Shown here one piece after another: positions 48,221-58,631 of a stretch of 64,000 nt of DNA. Position numbers and translations under genes: made by a program. The notes beneath the pieces are model-generated. The model was not told the DNA's origin. It did not search any database and saw only the letters and a program-made list of their open reading frames with translations. This DNA is from Raffaelea ambrosiae (taxonomy: Eukaryota; Ascomycota; Sordariomycetes; Ophiostomatales; Ophiostomataceae): NCBI GenBank assembly GCA_002778195.1, contig PCDI01000007.1:1-64000 (forward strand). Reading direction: 5' to 3'. How positions within the stretch are numbered: position 1 is the first letter of the stretch; every line of letters starts with the position of its first letter.

Positions 48221-50829
48221 ATGGCGTCAGAATTGGAGACAGTGCAGGACGACGCGTCCCGGGCGCCCCCGGCTGGTGTCAAGGTCACGCCCATTCCGCC
48301 GCCGACGATCCCCTATTCGCCCACAGGGTCGTCGGCTTCCGGCTCCGCGACCACCACGCCCACAGCAGCAACAGCACAACCACCACCCCCTCCATCACAC
48401 CCTCCGTCCCTCGCACCCACGTCTGCGCCCGCCACGACGCCGCCGACGCCCACGGCTGCTGCCACTGCTCCTGTTGTCTCTTCGCCCACCTCTGGCGCTG
48501 CTGCTGCGCCGCCTGTCGCCGCCGGCCTCGCCTCGCCTCTTCCATCATCCCTCCCGCAAAAGCGCGCCCTGGCCGACGAAGACCACACCCCGGCTGTGCG
48601 CTCGCCGCTCAACCCGGAGTTCCGGGCGACGCCCAAGCTGCCGACCGCCCCGCCGCCGCCGGACGAAGCGTCGGGCGTCATGGGGCGCGAGAAGAGAACC
48701 AAGAAGGAGTCGCTGAAGAAGCGCGAGTCCAAGGCCGCGCTGGCCGCCGAAGCCGCCGCCGCCGCCGCCGCCCGGGCGACCCCCGAGCCGAAGCGCAAAG
48801 AGAAAGACGGCGCCACGACGACCAATGGTGGCAGCACACCGACCCACGCCGACAGTGGCAGCGGCAGCGGCAGCAGCAACGGCAACCACACCAACGGCGT
48901 CAAGAAACCGGGAGACCCGCTTCCCGTGCGCGTGCGTCTCGCAGGGTCGCTGCGGCCGTCCGACTTTGAGCAGCCGGCCGGCCCCATCTTCCGAACCCAC
49001 CACAACATCCAGGTGCCGGACGGACAGGTGGTGGAGCTATTTGAACTCTATTCTGAACAGTATGTTCCGTACTGTTGCTTCCCGTCTTTCCTCTTCTTCG
49101 CCCACTAACTTCCGTCTCCAGTGCCTCCAGACCCATCAACCGTCGCGGCTACGTCTACGAGAGCGGCATCGCCGACCCGCGCTTCCCGTCGCTCCACTAC
49201 TTCCGCCAGACCGAGGCCAAGCCGCACCACGCACACATCAGCTTCGAGGACGCGCCGCCCAACGTCTTCTTCGACCAGTCGGGCCTGCACGTCAGCGGCG
49301 AGGCCGGCTTCCGCACGGCGCGCGCCAACGTGGCCGTCCGCCAGGGCCGCTGGTTCTGGGAGTGCAAGGTGACCCGGGGCATTGTCCGACAAGACTCGGT
49401 GACGGCGACGACGACGACGACGACGACGGCAACTGAAGAGGGTGTGTCCTCGGGCGAGCCTGCGTCGCATGGACACGTGCGCGTGGGGTGGGCGCGGCGC
49501 GAGGCGTCGCGCGATGCGCCCGTCGGCTACGACGCCTACGGGTATGGGATCCGCGACCGCAAGGGCCAGCGCGTGCACATGTCCCGGCCCCGGGAGTGTC
49601 TGCTGGACGGCGCGGACCTGTGCGAGGGCGACGTGCTGGGCCTCGAGATCCAGCTGCCGTCCGAGGCGCTGCACCGCAAGATCGTCCAGGGCACCTACAA
49701 CCCGGCGGCCGATCTGCTGGGCGACGACGTGGGTCCCAATGTGGTGCGCGACCGCATCCCGTTCCGCTTTCAGACGTCCAAGCTGGTGTTTGAAAAGTTC
49801 GACTACCACCCGATCAAGGAGCTCGAGGACCTGGCGAACCCAGCGCCGACGGTCTCGTCGTCGGCGGCGTCGGCGGCGGCGGCTGGTGGTGGTGGTGGTG
49901 GTGGTGGTGGTGGCAGCAGTGGAAGCGGTGGTGGCGGCGGCGGCGGAGGAGCCAACGAGCCGCCCAACCCGACCCACCCGGTGCCCTGTCTGCGCACGCT
50001 GCCCGGCTCGTGGATCCGCGTCTACAAGAACGGCGTGCTGCAGGGGACGCCGTTTACGAACCTGCTCGCGTTCCTGCCGCCGGCGTCGACGACAAATGCC
50101 AAGATGCAGGAGGGCGCGCGCGAGCGGCTGGACGACGGCACGCTGGGGTACTACCCGGCCGTGAGTCTGTTCCGAGGTGGGGCCGTGGAGACCAACTTTG
50201 GCCCCCACTTTTGGTATCCGCCACCAGACTACGAGGTGCCGCAGCACGGCGAAGGCGCGGCGATGGCTACTGCTGATTCTGCTGATTCTGCTGCTGTTGC
50301 TGCGAATGCTGCGAATGCCGCATCGCTTGACGGAGGAGGAGGAGGAGGAGGAGGTGGAGGTGGAGTGGGTGCCGCCGGCATCGATGATGACGTGATGATG
50401 GTGGAGGTGGGCGACGAGGACACAGCCGACGTGCGGCCGCTGTCAGCCACGACGACAGCCGATGCCGCGGCAGCCGATGCCGCGGCACGGCAACTACTAG
50501 CCACAGCAGGAGAGGCCGCGGGTGACGACGAGGACGGGCCGCCACGGCTGTCGGGCGCGTCTCTGGCGCCACTGCCGCTGACCAAGATGCGGCCGATGGG
50601 AGAGCGGTACGAGGAGCAGATCGCCGAGGACATTGTGTACGATATTGTGGACGAGGTGTACTTCTGGATGCTGGATGGAGGGAAGACGCAGTCGGCAGCA
50701 GCAGCAGCAGCAGCAGGCGGAGGAGGAGGAGGAGGGGGAGGTGAGGCCGGTGAGGGCCGAACAGCAGTGGCTAGTGCAGCTGCGGCTGCTGCGGAGGGTA
50801 GCAAAGACGTGACCATGGAAGACATTTGA
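48221..50829 (+). CDS. BRE2: COMPASS (Set1C) histone H3K4 methyltransferase subunit, BRE2/ASH2 family, SPRY domain (2 exons)
   Basis: Exons are 48221-49059 and 49122-50829. The 62-nt intron has a GTATGT donor, a CTAAC branch site and a CCAG acceptor, and splits a His codon; the product is 848 aa. The first ~160 residues are Pro/Ala/Ser/Thr-rich, then comes a basic REKRTKKESLKKRESK segment. The SPRY domain starts near residue 300 (FPSLHYFRQTEAKPHHAHISFEDAP, then GRWFWECKV and HVRVGWARREAS... YGYGIRDRKG) and resumes after a Gly/Ser linker at GSWIRVYKNGVLQGTPF and VETNFGPHFWYPP. A C-terminal helix (about 769-800, YEEQIAEDIVYDIVDEVYFWML) matches the Sdc1/DPY-30 interaction motif of Ash2. The protein would act in the nucleus as part of the Set1 complex. 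The chosen ATG is the first in frame. Poly-Gly and poly-Ala inserts lengthen it relative to yeast Bre2 (about 505 aa). Confidence 0.93.
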
Positions 50830-52446
50830 AGAGGGCGGAAGAGGAGAAGGGAGAAGGGAGAAAAAAGAAGAAGGAAAAAAGAGATAGGAGTTTGTGGGCG
50901 TGCAAAAAAACAGAAGGACAAGCTTGGGGCGTTGGTTGGTTGCTATTGGGACTCCTATGGGTTATGGGCACGTTTCTCAAAAACAGGCTGCGAGTTTTGT
51001 TTTTTCTTATTCTCAAAAACAGGCTGAGAGTTTTGTTTTTCTTATTCGAAGAGATCAAAAGAAGTGGCGCTCCAGAAAAATGAAGAATTGTCTTCATGTA
51101 TGACTTGTCGTTATGAGGTCCGCGTTGGAATTTCACATCCAATGGACGAGAAACCGTTGTATCATGAACAGCGAGTGTGAACATGTCTTTCAGATCATGA
51201 AAGTATATTCGTTAGAAAAACAGAAAAAAAAACAAAGAGAAGTCCAAGTTTACATGTATGATTCCGTCTTTGTGGCAAAGAATTGCCATCTAAGATGTAT
51301 GTGCGATGGTCTCTCCACGGCGTGTACGATGGACGGATGGTACAATACATATCCACCATCCCAGTGGACAGCCACCGGAGCGCCGTGTTGTCGGGCTGCT
51401 GTGCTTGTCTAGGTGGTAGCCCGGAGACACTCGGACTGGGAGACATCAATCGCCCTGATCGTCTGGTGAAAGGGCAGGCACGAGATCTGGTCAACCCCCC
51501 TGCCCCCCGCATTAGGCAACTGCGTATTAGTTAAGCGAGAACGGCATCCAAAAGTGACCCCTCCAGCCATCAAGTTTTCATTTGGTTCATTTGGTTCATT
51601 TGCTTCGTTTCATTTTTTATTTTTTTAGAAATATGGACTGCTCAATGTCGCCCCATCATCCACAGGACGGTGAGCGTCCTCTCGTAAAACTGTTGCCAGT
51701 GGGCCGCGTCTTCCACCTGCATTCTCCTGGCGCTTAATCGATGCAGGTGCCCAGACTGTCATGGCAGAACCACCACCGCAACGTGGAACCACTCACAATG
51801 CTATGTAACCGCCAGGATGGTGAAAACACAAAGCCCTCGTTTGAAAGAAAATTTAAAATAAAAAACTCCTCCCTCTCCCTCTCTGTCCCTTCTGCAACAA
51901 GAGACTTGCCCAGCCACGGGGGTAGACATGCAGGGGGGGCTTCGCTGGTCAGATCCCCCCCATCATTCGCGACATAGTTACAGCTGCAGCCAAACTGCAC
52001 GTCTCCAGCCAGCCGTTTTGCTGGGAATCCGGCTGCCTGGCCGGCTCTTTGGCGACCGCCTGGGGTGTGGCTCGTCTGCGCCGCCATCACGTTCCGTTCA
52101 GTTCAGGGGGGGGAAGGGCGGCCGCATAGGCGGTCGCATGCTCTTTCAGACACACAATCACCACTGGAACAAAGGCACCGTCTCTCCACCCCCCTTCACC
52201 GTCCCTCACCGTGCCGTGGTGCCCCCGTTCTTCATAAGAAACGCGGCTGCCTGCTCTGGAGCTGGGCGCGCCGGCCGTCCCGGCTTCTTGTTTTCTTGTT
52301 TTCTTGTTGGCCCCTGCTTTCTTCATGGCCAGCGAAGACTGTCGATATTTCGTCGTCCATGCGAGCCTGTCCACGAGTGTCCTCACAAACAACATTGACA
52401 AGATCAACCCCCCTCCCCCCCCCCAAAAAAGGGCGGCCAGAACAAC
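50830..52446. other. Intergenic region after BRE2
   Basis: 1.6 kb. A 36-base tandem duplication lies at 50974-51046, in the expected 3' UTR of BRE2. TTCATTTGG is repeated near 51577-51610. Further right are mixed sequences, probably including the promoter of the gene at 52447. A plus-strand frame that overlaps the next gene (52065-53966) is a shadow. Confidence 0.55.
50974..51046. repeat. 36-base tandem duplication in the BRE2 3' region
   Basis: Two nearly identical copies begin with TTCTCAAAAACAGGCTG at 50974 and 51010. They differ by one substitution and by the length of a T run. Confidence 0.9.
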
Positions 52447-53193
52447 ATGGCACCACGGTGTCTGCTTACGGAGCGCGGACTGCTGCGCATGCTGTGCGAC
52501 GAAGCCGACCAGAACACGAGCACCAGCAGCAGCGACTTCTGCGCCAACGGCCTGTGGCAGGGCCTTCTCCAACGGGCGTTTCTGGGGAACGACTGTCTGG
52601 TCACGGGCGAGAGCTCGCCGGAGTCGGGCTCCAAGGGCGTCGACTCGGTCGTCGTCCGCGTCATCCACCGGAAGAAGAAGGCGCTGCTCACGACCGTCGT
52701 GCTGCACGAGTGCCCGCCCCAGGGCGACATCCAGCAGCTGGAGGCGCGCGGACTGGCCTCGGCCCGGCGCATCCGGGCCCAGGAGCAGCTGGAGTCCGTC
52801 TTTGTGATCACGGCCTTTGGCGGCTGCTTCCGGCCGTGGATCCTCGGGCCCGCGTCCCCGTCCCGCCTCTGTCCTCTGGACGGCTTCGACCGGCCCCCCG
52901 GAGACAAGGACCTGTACGTGGCTGTCACCGAGCCCGCGTCCTACGAGAAATGGGGCTGTGCCGTGTCCGTCATCAAGAAGAAGCCGCCCGCCATCAGCAA
53001 AACCCCCGTGCCCGCCTCCGCGGCGGGCCCGGCCGCCCACGCAGAGCCGTCTGCCCAGACGATGCCGGATGCCCGGCCGTCCTCGCAGCCTGTGCAGACA
53101 GCGCAGCCGCTGGCTCCGGCTCCTGCACACGACATGCCCCCCCGGCCTGCCTTTGCCGTGTTCACCAGCAATGGCATGTCGCCAGCAGCAGCA

Positions 53194-53227
<34 letters not shown>

Positions 53228-53877
53228 TGCTCAACCACCATCTCCTCAGAGGACCCATGTGCAGCGTGTGCAACATCAACGCGCCCTCGCCGCCGGTGAG
53301 CAGCTACTTCCGCGCACCCGTCTGCATGGCCTGTGCCGCCCATGTGGGCCAGTTCTCGGTGGGGTACGTGAACGACAACTCCGGTCCGCTCTACAGCCTG
53401 CTGCAGCAGAGAGAGGCACAAGAAGCCGAGGCGGCCGAGGCGGCCGAGGCGGCCAAGGCGGCCAAGGCCAGCAGCAGAAGCAGCAGCAGCAGCAGCAGCA
53501 GCAACAGAGCGTTTGGCGTGATCCTCCCGCCCAGCAACCAGCAGCAGCCGCCGGCGGCCCAGCCCGTGCGGGCAGCAGCAGCAGCAGCAGCAGTACCAGC
53601 GGCACCACAAGAGCAGAACCAGCCGGGTCCGCCCAGGCCAGACAAGGGAAAGCAGCCCGAAGGCGGCGACCGCCCGCTTCCCGAGCTGCCGCGCGTCAAG
53701 CTGAATGTCCTGCACTCGTCGTGGGGCAAGACGGAGCGCGTCTGGTTCCGTGGCATGCGTGGCGAGTTCATACAATGCGAGCCGAAGGAGTGGACACGGC
53801 AAACCTACGCAAACGGCGTCACAATCTGGGTCTTCCGCATGTATGTCTCGGAGACGGATCCGTTTCGCATCAGCTAG
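52447..53877 (+). CDS. Unknown protein with N-terminal domain shared with the convergent neighbour and a CxxC-x17-CxxC motif
   Basis: A single exon encodes 476 aa, from the ATG in a CCAGAACAACATGG context. Residues ~35-130 (LWQGLLQRAF ... SVVVRVI ... TTVVLHECP ... FVITAFGGCFRPWIL) resemble the N-terminal part of the gene at 54289-54978. The pattern (two strands, a helix with A/R, then a hydrophobic strand) recalls restriction-endonuclease-like folds used by many fungal proteins, but I cannot show a catalytic set. A Pro/Ala-rich middle includes a ten-Pro run. C272-x2-C275 and C293-x2-C296 could bind one zinc ion. The tail mixes Ala, Ser and Gln runs and ends with a compact segment (LNVLHSSWGKTERVWFRGMRGEF ... 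VTIWVFRMY). Not a family I can name. Codon use is GC-rich like the neighbouring real genes, which supports it as coding. Confidence 0.7.
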
Positions 53878-54288
53878 CACCACCACACACGTTTTTTTTT
53901 GTTTGGGGGAGAACTTGTGAAAGCAAAAGAGCTCAAGGCAGAAGCTGCCAAGGTATGACTGAATGAATGGGAATGACGAAAAATGTATGTAGCTGGCCCA
54001 GGAGGCTTCTTGTTCTATCCAATTTGACGCATCGAGGAGAAGCCCATCCAATATTGTCCCAATACACAAATGTCGTCCGCAAGGCCACAAATTCACGCCA
54101 TGCGGTGCCTTCCCCGCGAGCGGCGACCTCTTGGCCTGGTTCAATGGCACCAGGGCTGTGGTCGTGGGGGGGCTGCAGGGCCGTCTGCATGGTGAGGCTG
54201 CGGGACGGGACGAGTGTCTGTCGGTCGTGGTCCGTCGTCGTCAGCGCCTGATGCTGCAGCAGCTCTCGCCATGCGTGCCGGGAGGACA
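53878..54288. other. Short convergent intergenic region
   Basis: 411 bases between two genes that point toward each other. A minus-strand frame continues through 53933-54421 and could include an additional 3' exon of the minus gene, but no clear splice pair was found. Confidence 0.45.
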
Positions 54289-54524
54289 TCATGCCCACCA
54301 TTGTTGTCGTTGTTGCTGTTGTTGTCGGTGCCTCCCAGCAGGAGCAGGAGCAGGAGCAGCAGCAGAATGGGGGACATGGACCGCCCGCTTGGGCGGGTTG
54401 CTTCGAATCCTGTCGATGCACGCATTCCAGACGTGCAGGGAGCCGGACTCCTTGGCCCCCACAAACCGGGTGGACGGCTCCCGCCCTCTGCGCACGTCAT
54501 CCATTTCCTCCAGCCGATGCAGCA

Positions 54525-54557
<33 letters not shown>

Positions 54558-54978
54558 AGCCCTTGGTGAGCAGCCACACGCAGAAGCGCGCCTCCTGCGT
54601 GGCGACGACATACATCCGGTCTAGGTCCTCCGAATCCATGTAGTGGCGAGCGTACTTGGTGGCGATGCGCTCGGCGGCGTCGTCGAAGTTGTGCTTCCGC
54701 GAGATGGTCCGCTGGACGAGCACGGTGTTGAGCGTGCCCTCGTCCGGGTCCAGCCGGGCCACGATCACCGAGGCGCCCGTGCTGGCGCGCCCTTCGTCCA
54801 AGGGCGGCATACACAGGACGACGGCATTATCATCGGGCGCAAAGTTCCACCGCAGCACGGTCTGCCAGAGACTCGACCATTTGAGATCTCGTTCGTCTTG
54901 GGATGCTTCTAGATGCAAAATATGAAGCATTCCATGGTCGGGCACAAGGGTCGCGCGACGGTCCAATTCTGGATTCAT
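54289..54978 (-). CDS. Unknown protein related to the convergent gene at 52447 (N-terminal domain)
   Basis: Start ATG at 54978 (MNPELDRRATLV); an in-frame non-ATG extension upstream is ignored. Product 229 aa as a single exon. Residues ~38-140 (SSLWQTVLRWNFAPDD, then ASVIVARLD, LNTVLVQRTI, DDAAERIATKYARHYMDSEDL and RMYVVATQEARFCVWLL) align in order with the N-terminal domain of the gene at 52447. This is followed by a ten-Asp run from (GTC)n on the plus strand, then a low-complexity Ala/Pro/Gln tail that suggests the 3' end may instead continue by splicing into downstream frames (54421-53933). In the position where nuclease-like folds of this type carry E-x-K, this protein reads VQR. Function unknown. 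Confidence 0.55.
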
Positions 54979-55499
54979 GGCGTCGCCCCCAAGAGAAACT
55001 ACACAGGGAGGGGGGAGGGGGCTGTAACAACCAAAAAGAAACACATAAAGAAATGAAGAAAATCAAGGAGGAAAGAAAAACTCTTCTTCTGACGAGACAG
55101 GCCGCCGCATGCTCACAATTCGTCTGCAGAAAGCCAGGACCAACCACAGCCCCTGCTCACTTTATGCGGCCTGTTCAGGCGGCCGCGTCTGCCTAGAATC
55201 CTTCTGCGCACTCTTTGGCTCCCTGGTTGGTGGTCGCCATGGGCAGCCTATCAATTCATCCGCTTCCGTGCAAAGGCGGAACGGGGCAGATCTGCCAAAA
55301 AAAGCCTCTGGCTCGTCCTTGTGACTTTTTGTATATCGCAGCGTGTCTTGCCGTCCAGCAACTGGAACTGCTGTTCTGTTCTAGGACCATCCCCAACCGG
55401 CCAGTTTTGTGTGCTTGTTCGAGGTTCCTTTGAGGAGGGGGGTTTGACAGACCTCACCGTGCCGTCTTCATCCAACCCCTGTTTTCCCCTGCCAGCATC
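54979..55499. other. Divergent intergenic region, probable promoters
   Basis: 521 bases between the divergent starts at 54978 (minus) and 55500 (plus). No other frame or repeat of note. Confidence 0.5.
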
Positions 55500-57643
55500 A
55501 TGGCACTGGGTTTCCACGATGCCAATACTTGGCCTGTTTTCCGCGTCCCGCCTCGGTGCCGGGCCTGCCGTTTTGTTCTCGAAGACGACGACAGGGTGGT
55601 GGCAGGCAAGTCGCTTCCGTCTCGGTGCATCGAAAGACCCTTTTCGGCAGTACCAGAGACAGTATCGGGGAGACCGTGGCCTGAGCTGACCCTTTTCCTT
55701 GGGAAGACATCAACGGGGGCAGGTCCGCGACGTATACCTACGGCGACGGTCTCATAGACCGCGATTGCTATTTTACCATCCGCTCGATGCCGGAATTTGA
55801 CTGTCCCTGTAAAGGCCAAGCGAGCGAGGCATCTGGATACCACGAAGACTGCCTTGCCTTTCTTGGGGGACGACTGCCTCCGCCCGAGTTTGCGCGCTCG
55901 GCCATGTACGCGTTTCCGCCGCCGCCATCGGCGGAAAGAGAGCGATGGGTCCGGATTCGACGCACGCTCGAGGGCAAGCTTCCGCGGGCCCTGCCCGGTG
56001 TCCCGTTCCCGCTGGAAGTGTGGGCCATGGTCTGCGACTACCTCGTGCAGCCGTACGCCATCGCCGAGCTGCAGGCGCTCTGGGCGACGCCGGGCCGGAC
56101 CTCTGGTGTAGCCGATTGCATGGCTGGTTTCACTGTGCCCGACGTCTGCATCGACGAGCAGCGGTACATGGGACCGCCGACCGACCCGAGGCTGTTTGCC
56201 TGTAGCCATGATCACGAGGGCGACAACAAGAACGAATCCACGGATCGCAGCGGCGGCGATGCCAAGGCAGACCATGGCCGGTGTGGTTTGGTCCGCCGGC
56301 GGCGCGCCGACAAGCCGGTCCAATGGGTCTATGTGTCGCATGACCATGTCGGGATCCGGGACGTCGTGCTGGCTGGCAGGCACATGAGCGGTCGATCCCG
56401 CCATCATCTGCCGATGGAATCGAATCTCGCGGCCAACGCCGATGCCAACACCGGCGTCGTGAAAACGTGGTGGCAAACCGTGCCCGTGGCAGACAGGCTC
56501 TTTCAGTGGACGTCTGACGTGAGCCCCCTTCTGTGGCCTGGATCCGTGTGCCCCGTACGCTATGTGGCTGACCATGCTTGTCTTTAGGGTATCAAGCTAC
56601 GAGAGGTGTCGTCCGGCCCGGACGACATCGAGATCAAGTTTTTTTGGCCAACGCCGCGGTCTCTGCGCCGGATGTCTTCCATGCACCAATTTTCCTACAT
56701 ACCAGCGTCGCACTCCCGGGTCTACGAGCACATGAGCAGCATCCGCATGTCGTCGCTGCTCTGCAACGCTTCCACGATCACAGGCTACTCCGTCTTCTTC
56801 ACCCGCAACATCGTGACCATCCATGCGCACCAGCAGCCAGAGGATCGTTCCTTTTACCAGTTCTACAGCCGGCGCCACGCCATGGATCAGTCTGGCTGGG
56901 TGTACTACCCCATGGGTGACGGCGAAACGATCACAAATGTGTTGAGGCGGAAAGGCAGCCGGGACCTCGAGATGGGCCTCATTTTGCAGACCAGCAAGAG
57001 TCGAAACCTCGTCATGACCCCCGGGGCCACTCTGCTTTCGTCAGCAAACAACGCCAACCAGTGGGAGGTCATGGGCAGCCTCAAGGGCGGGCCGTCCCGT
57101 ATCTATTTCGGCGCGTCACGAAAAGGCGTATGCTCTTTTGCATTTGCAAATATGCAATCCTCCGTGGGATCAGCCGTACCGATTCCGATTCCGCATCGAG
57201 TACCACCCATGCTGAAGCCACGATGCTTCTACTCGTCGGCCAGTCTCCAAAACGTATCTCGCATCACGCCTTGTTTCCGCATGCCCGGGTCTGATTCTGT
57301 GGCTGGACGCATCATGACGGGTCTGCTTCTGGAATATGCCGATGACCAGCCGCCAGCCTGCCTGGGCGAATACCGGCTGGACGAGGCCGAAAAGCCCGTC
57401 GACGTGCCGTCCACATCCCAGGCACTGCACTTTCACTATTGGGACGCGGCCTGGAGCTGGTGCATGGGCGTGGAGGTCGGTCCGCTCCAAGAGGCCGTGG
57501 CCGAGGAAAAGACGAAAAGCGAGCCGGACGAAATCCAACACGTCTGGCACAGCATGCCATGGTCGGGGGCCGTGGAGCTCTGGTCTGACTTCCCGCGTTC
57601 ATGGATCACGCATGTGATGACGCCAGACAGTCCCTGGGGGTGA
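55500..57643 (+). CDS. Zinc-motif / F-box-like family protein, copy A (3 exons, probable GC-AG first intron)
   Basis: Exons are 55500-55605, 55707-56518 and 56588-57643; the join is in frame, giving 657 aa. Intron 2 (69 nt) is GTGAGC...TTTAG. Intron 1 (101 nt) begins GCAAGT, ends GGGAAG and has a GCTGAC branch site; it is placed exactly where copy B has a GT-AG intron, and splicing restores homology (VVAD-I against AVAD-I). Residues C20-x2-C23 and GYH81-x2-C84 form a likely zinc site, with D/C-rich sequence between. An F-box-like helix (FPLEVWAMVCDYL) sits at 135-149. Exon 3 encodes the family's C-terminal domain (ITGYSVFFTRNIVTIHAH, WVYYPMGDGETITNVLRRKG, CLGEYRLDEA). F-box proteins usually recruit substrates to SCF ubiquitin ligases; here that is inference from one weak motif. 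Copy B follows 989 bases downstream in the same orientation. Confidence 0.75.
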
Positions 57644-57655
57644 ACAGCGGTCAGT

Positions 57656-58231
57656 CTAGACATGGACATGTCGAACAAAGAGGCGGCTGCAAGGATGAGA
57701 GCGGAGGCCGGAACGCAAAGAGACATCAAAGCTGTAAGAAAGGACTCTCGATGTTAGTTACTCGCCCAAACATGTTCGGAGGCAGGACGAAGTCCATGCT
57801 GCTGGAGGTAGAGCTCGCGGCAGATTCACGACTGCCATGTTGGAAAGGGACAGCTGGACTGACTTGACACGGCGAATGAATGCATCCCACAGAAGCTCCG
57901 TGGCCTTTGTCTTCGCATCGAAGTACATTCCGGGCCCCGGCGTAGTCCCGCCATCCAATTGAAAGAAAGCAGAGCGACTTCTTGCTGAGTTTTGAACGGG
58001 ACATCCCCCCTCTTTTTGGTGCTTTTCAATGAACAGTATTGCCAATCCAATAGAAGACCATGTTCCACAAGAAAAGAGCGAGGTTTCCGCGGCCGTCCGA
58101 AAGGCCACGCCCGCGGCGCTGCCCTGCCTCCTCGTGTTGCGGCCGCAGTCGACACACGCGTATTTGCAGTCCGGTGGTCTAGACTGGCAGATCAACTTTA
58201 GCAGGCTCCTGTATGCAGTTGTGCTATCCAA
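57656..58231 (-). CDS. Possible multi-exon gene fragment between the two F-box-like genes
   Basis: The minus strand has a long open frame from 58231 to 57758 without an ATG start, including a Cys-containing block (CKYACVDCGRNTRRQ) and a hydrophilic segment (FDAKTKATELLWDAFIRRVKS). Beyond it lies a good intron 3' end: branch ACTAAC and acceptor TTTCTTACAG, ending at 57732. From there one frame continues briefly to a TAG at 57656-57658. The donors and the first exon could not be fixed; ATGs on the minus strand near 58250-58270 are candidates. It could be a small real gene, a decayed relative, or chance. Coordinates are the outer limits of the signal, not a splice model. Confidence 0.25.
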
Positions 58232-58631
58232 TCTTGGGAGATACTGATGTACACTTGCATGCCATGGGGCTTCTCGGGCTTCTCATGGGCCTCGTCTCGC
58301 CTGATGTTAGCAGTCACGACTAACAAGGGGCCTGGAACGATGATTGGCTCGTTGTTGCTTCGACCCCACCCTGTGCTGTGGGCGCGGCAGGTTCCTGGCG
58401 CTTATGTCAAGGGTCTAATATTAGGCATCCCCCCGATGCATCTTGTTTCCTGCCCACGTTTCCTGCCCACGCCCAAGGTGCATGACAACGCCAAGAGACG
58501 ATGCACAACGGCCTCGTGTTGCCGCCCATTCTGTCTCGGACCCCTCCCGCCTCGCCATTCGACAAACTGCACAAACTGCTGTTCAGACTGGTGGCATACA
58601 GTGGCATACCAGTGCCGTGAAGCAACCGGTC
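58232..58631. promoter_or_regulatory. Promoter region of copy B
   Basis: 400 bases upstream of the ATG at 58632. An inverted CCAAT box (ATTGG) lies at 58343-58347. Another ATG in the same frame at 58482 would add 50 residues, but it is not matched in copy A. Confidence 0.4.

Noticed and set aside
49105..50247. 380-codon minus-strand frame
   Set aside because: Antisense shadow of BRE2.
55606..55706. Copy A as a frameshifted pseudogene
   Set aside because: A GC-AG intron at the exact position of the copy B intron, with the same branch site, restores the frame and the homology. RNA evidence is still needed.
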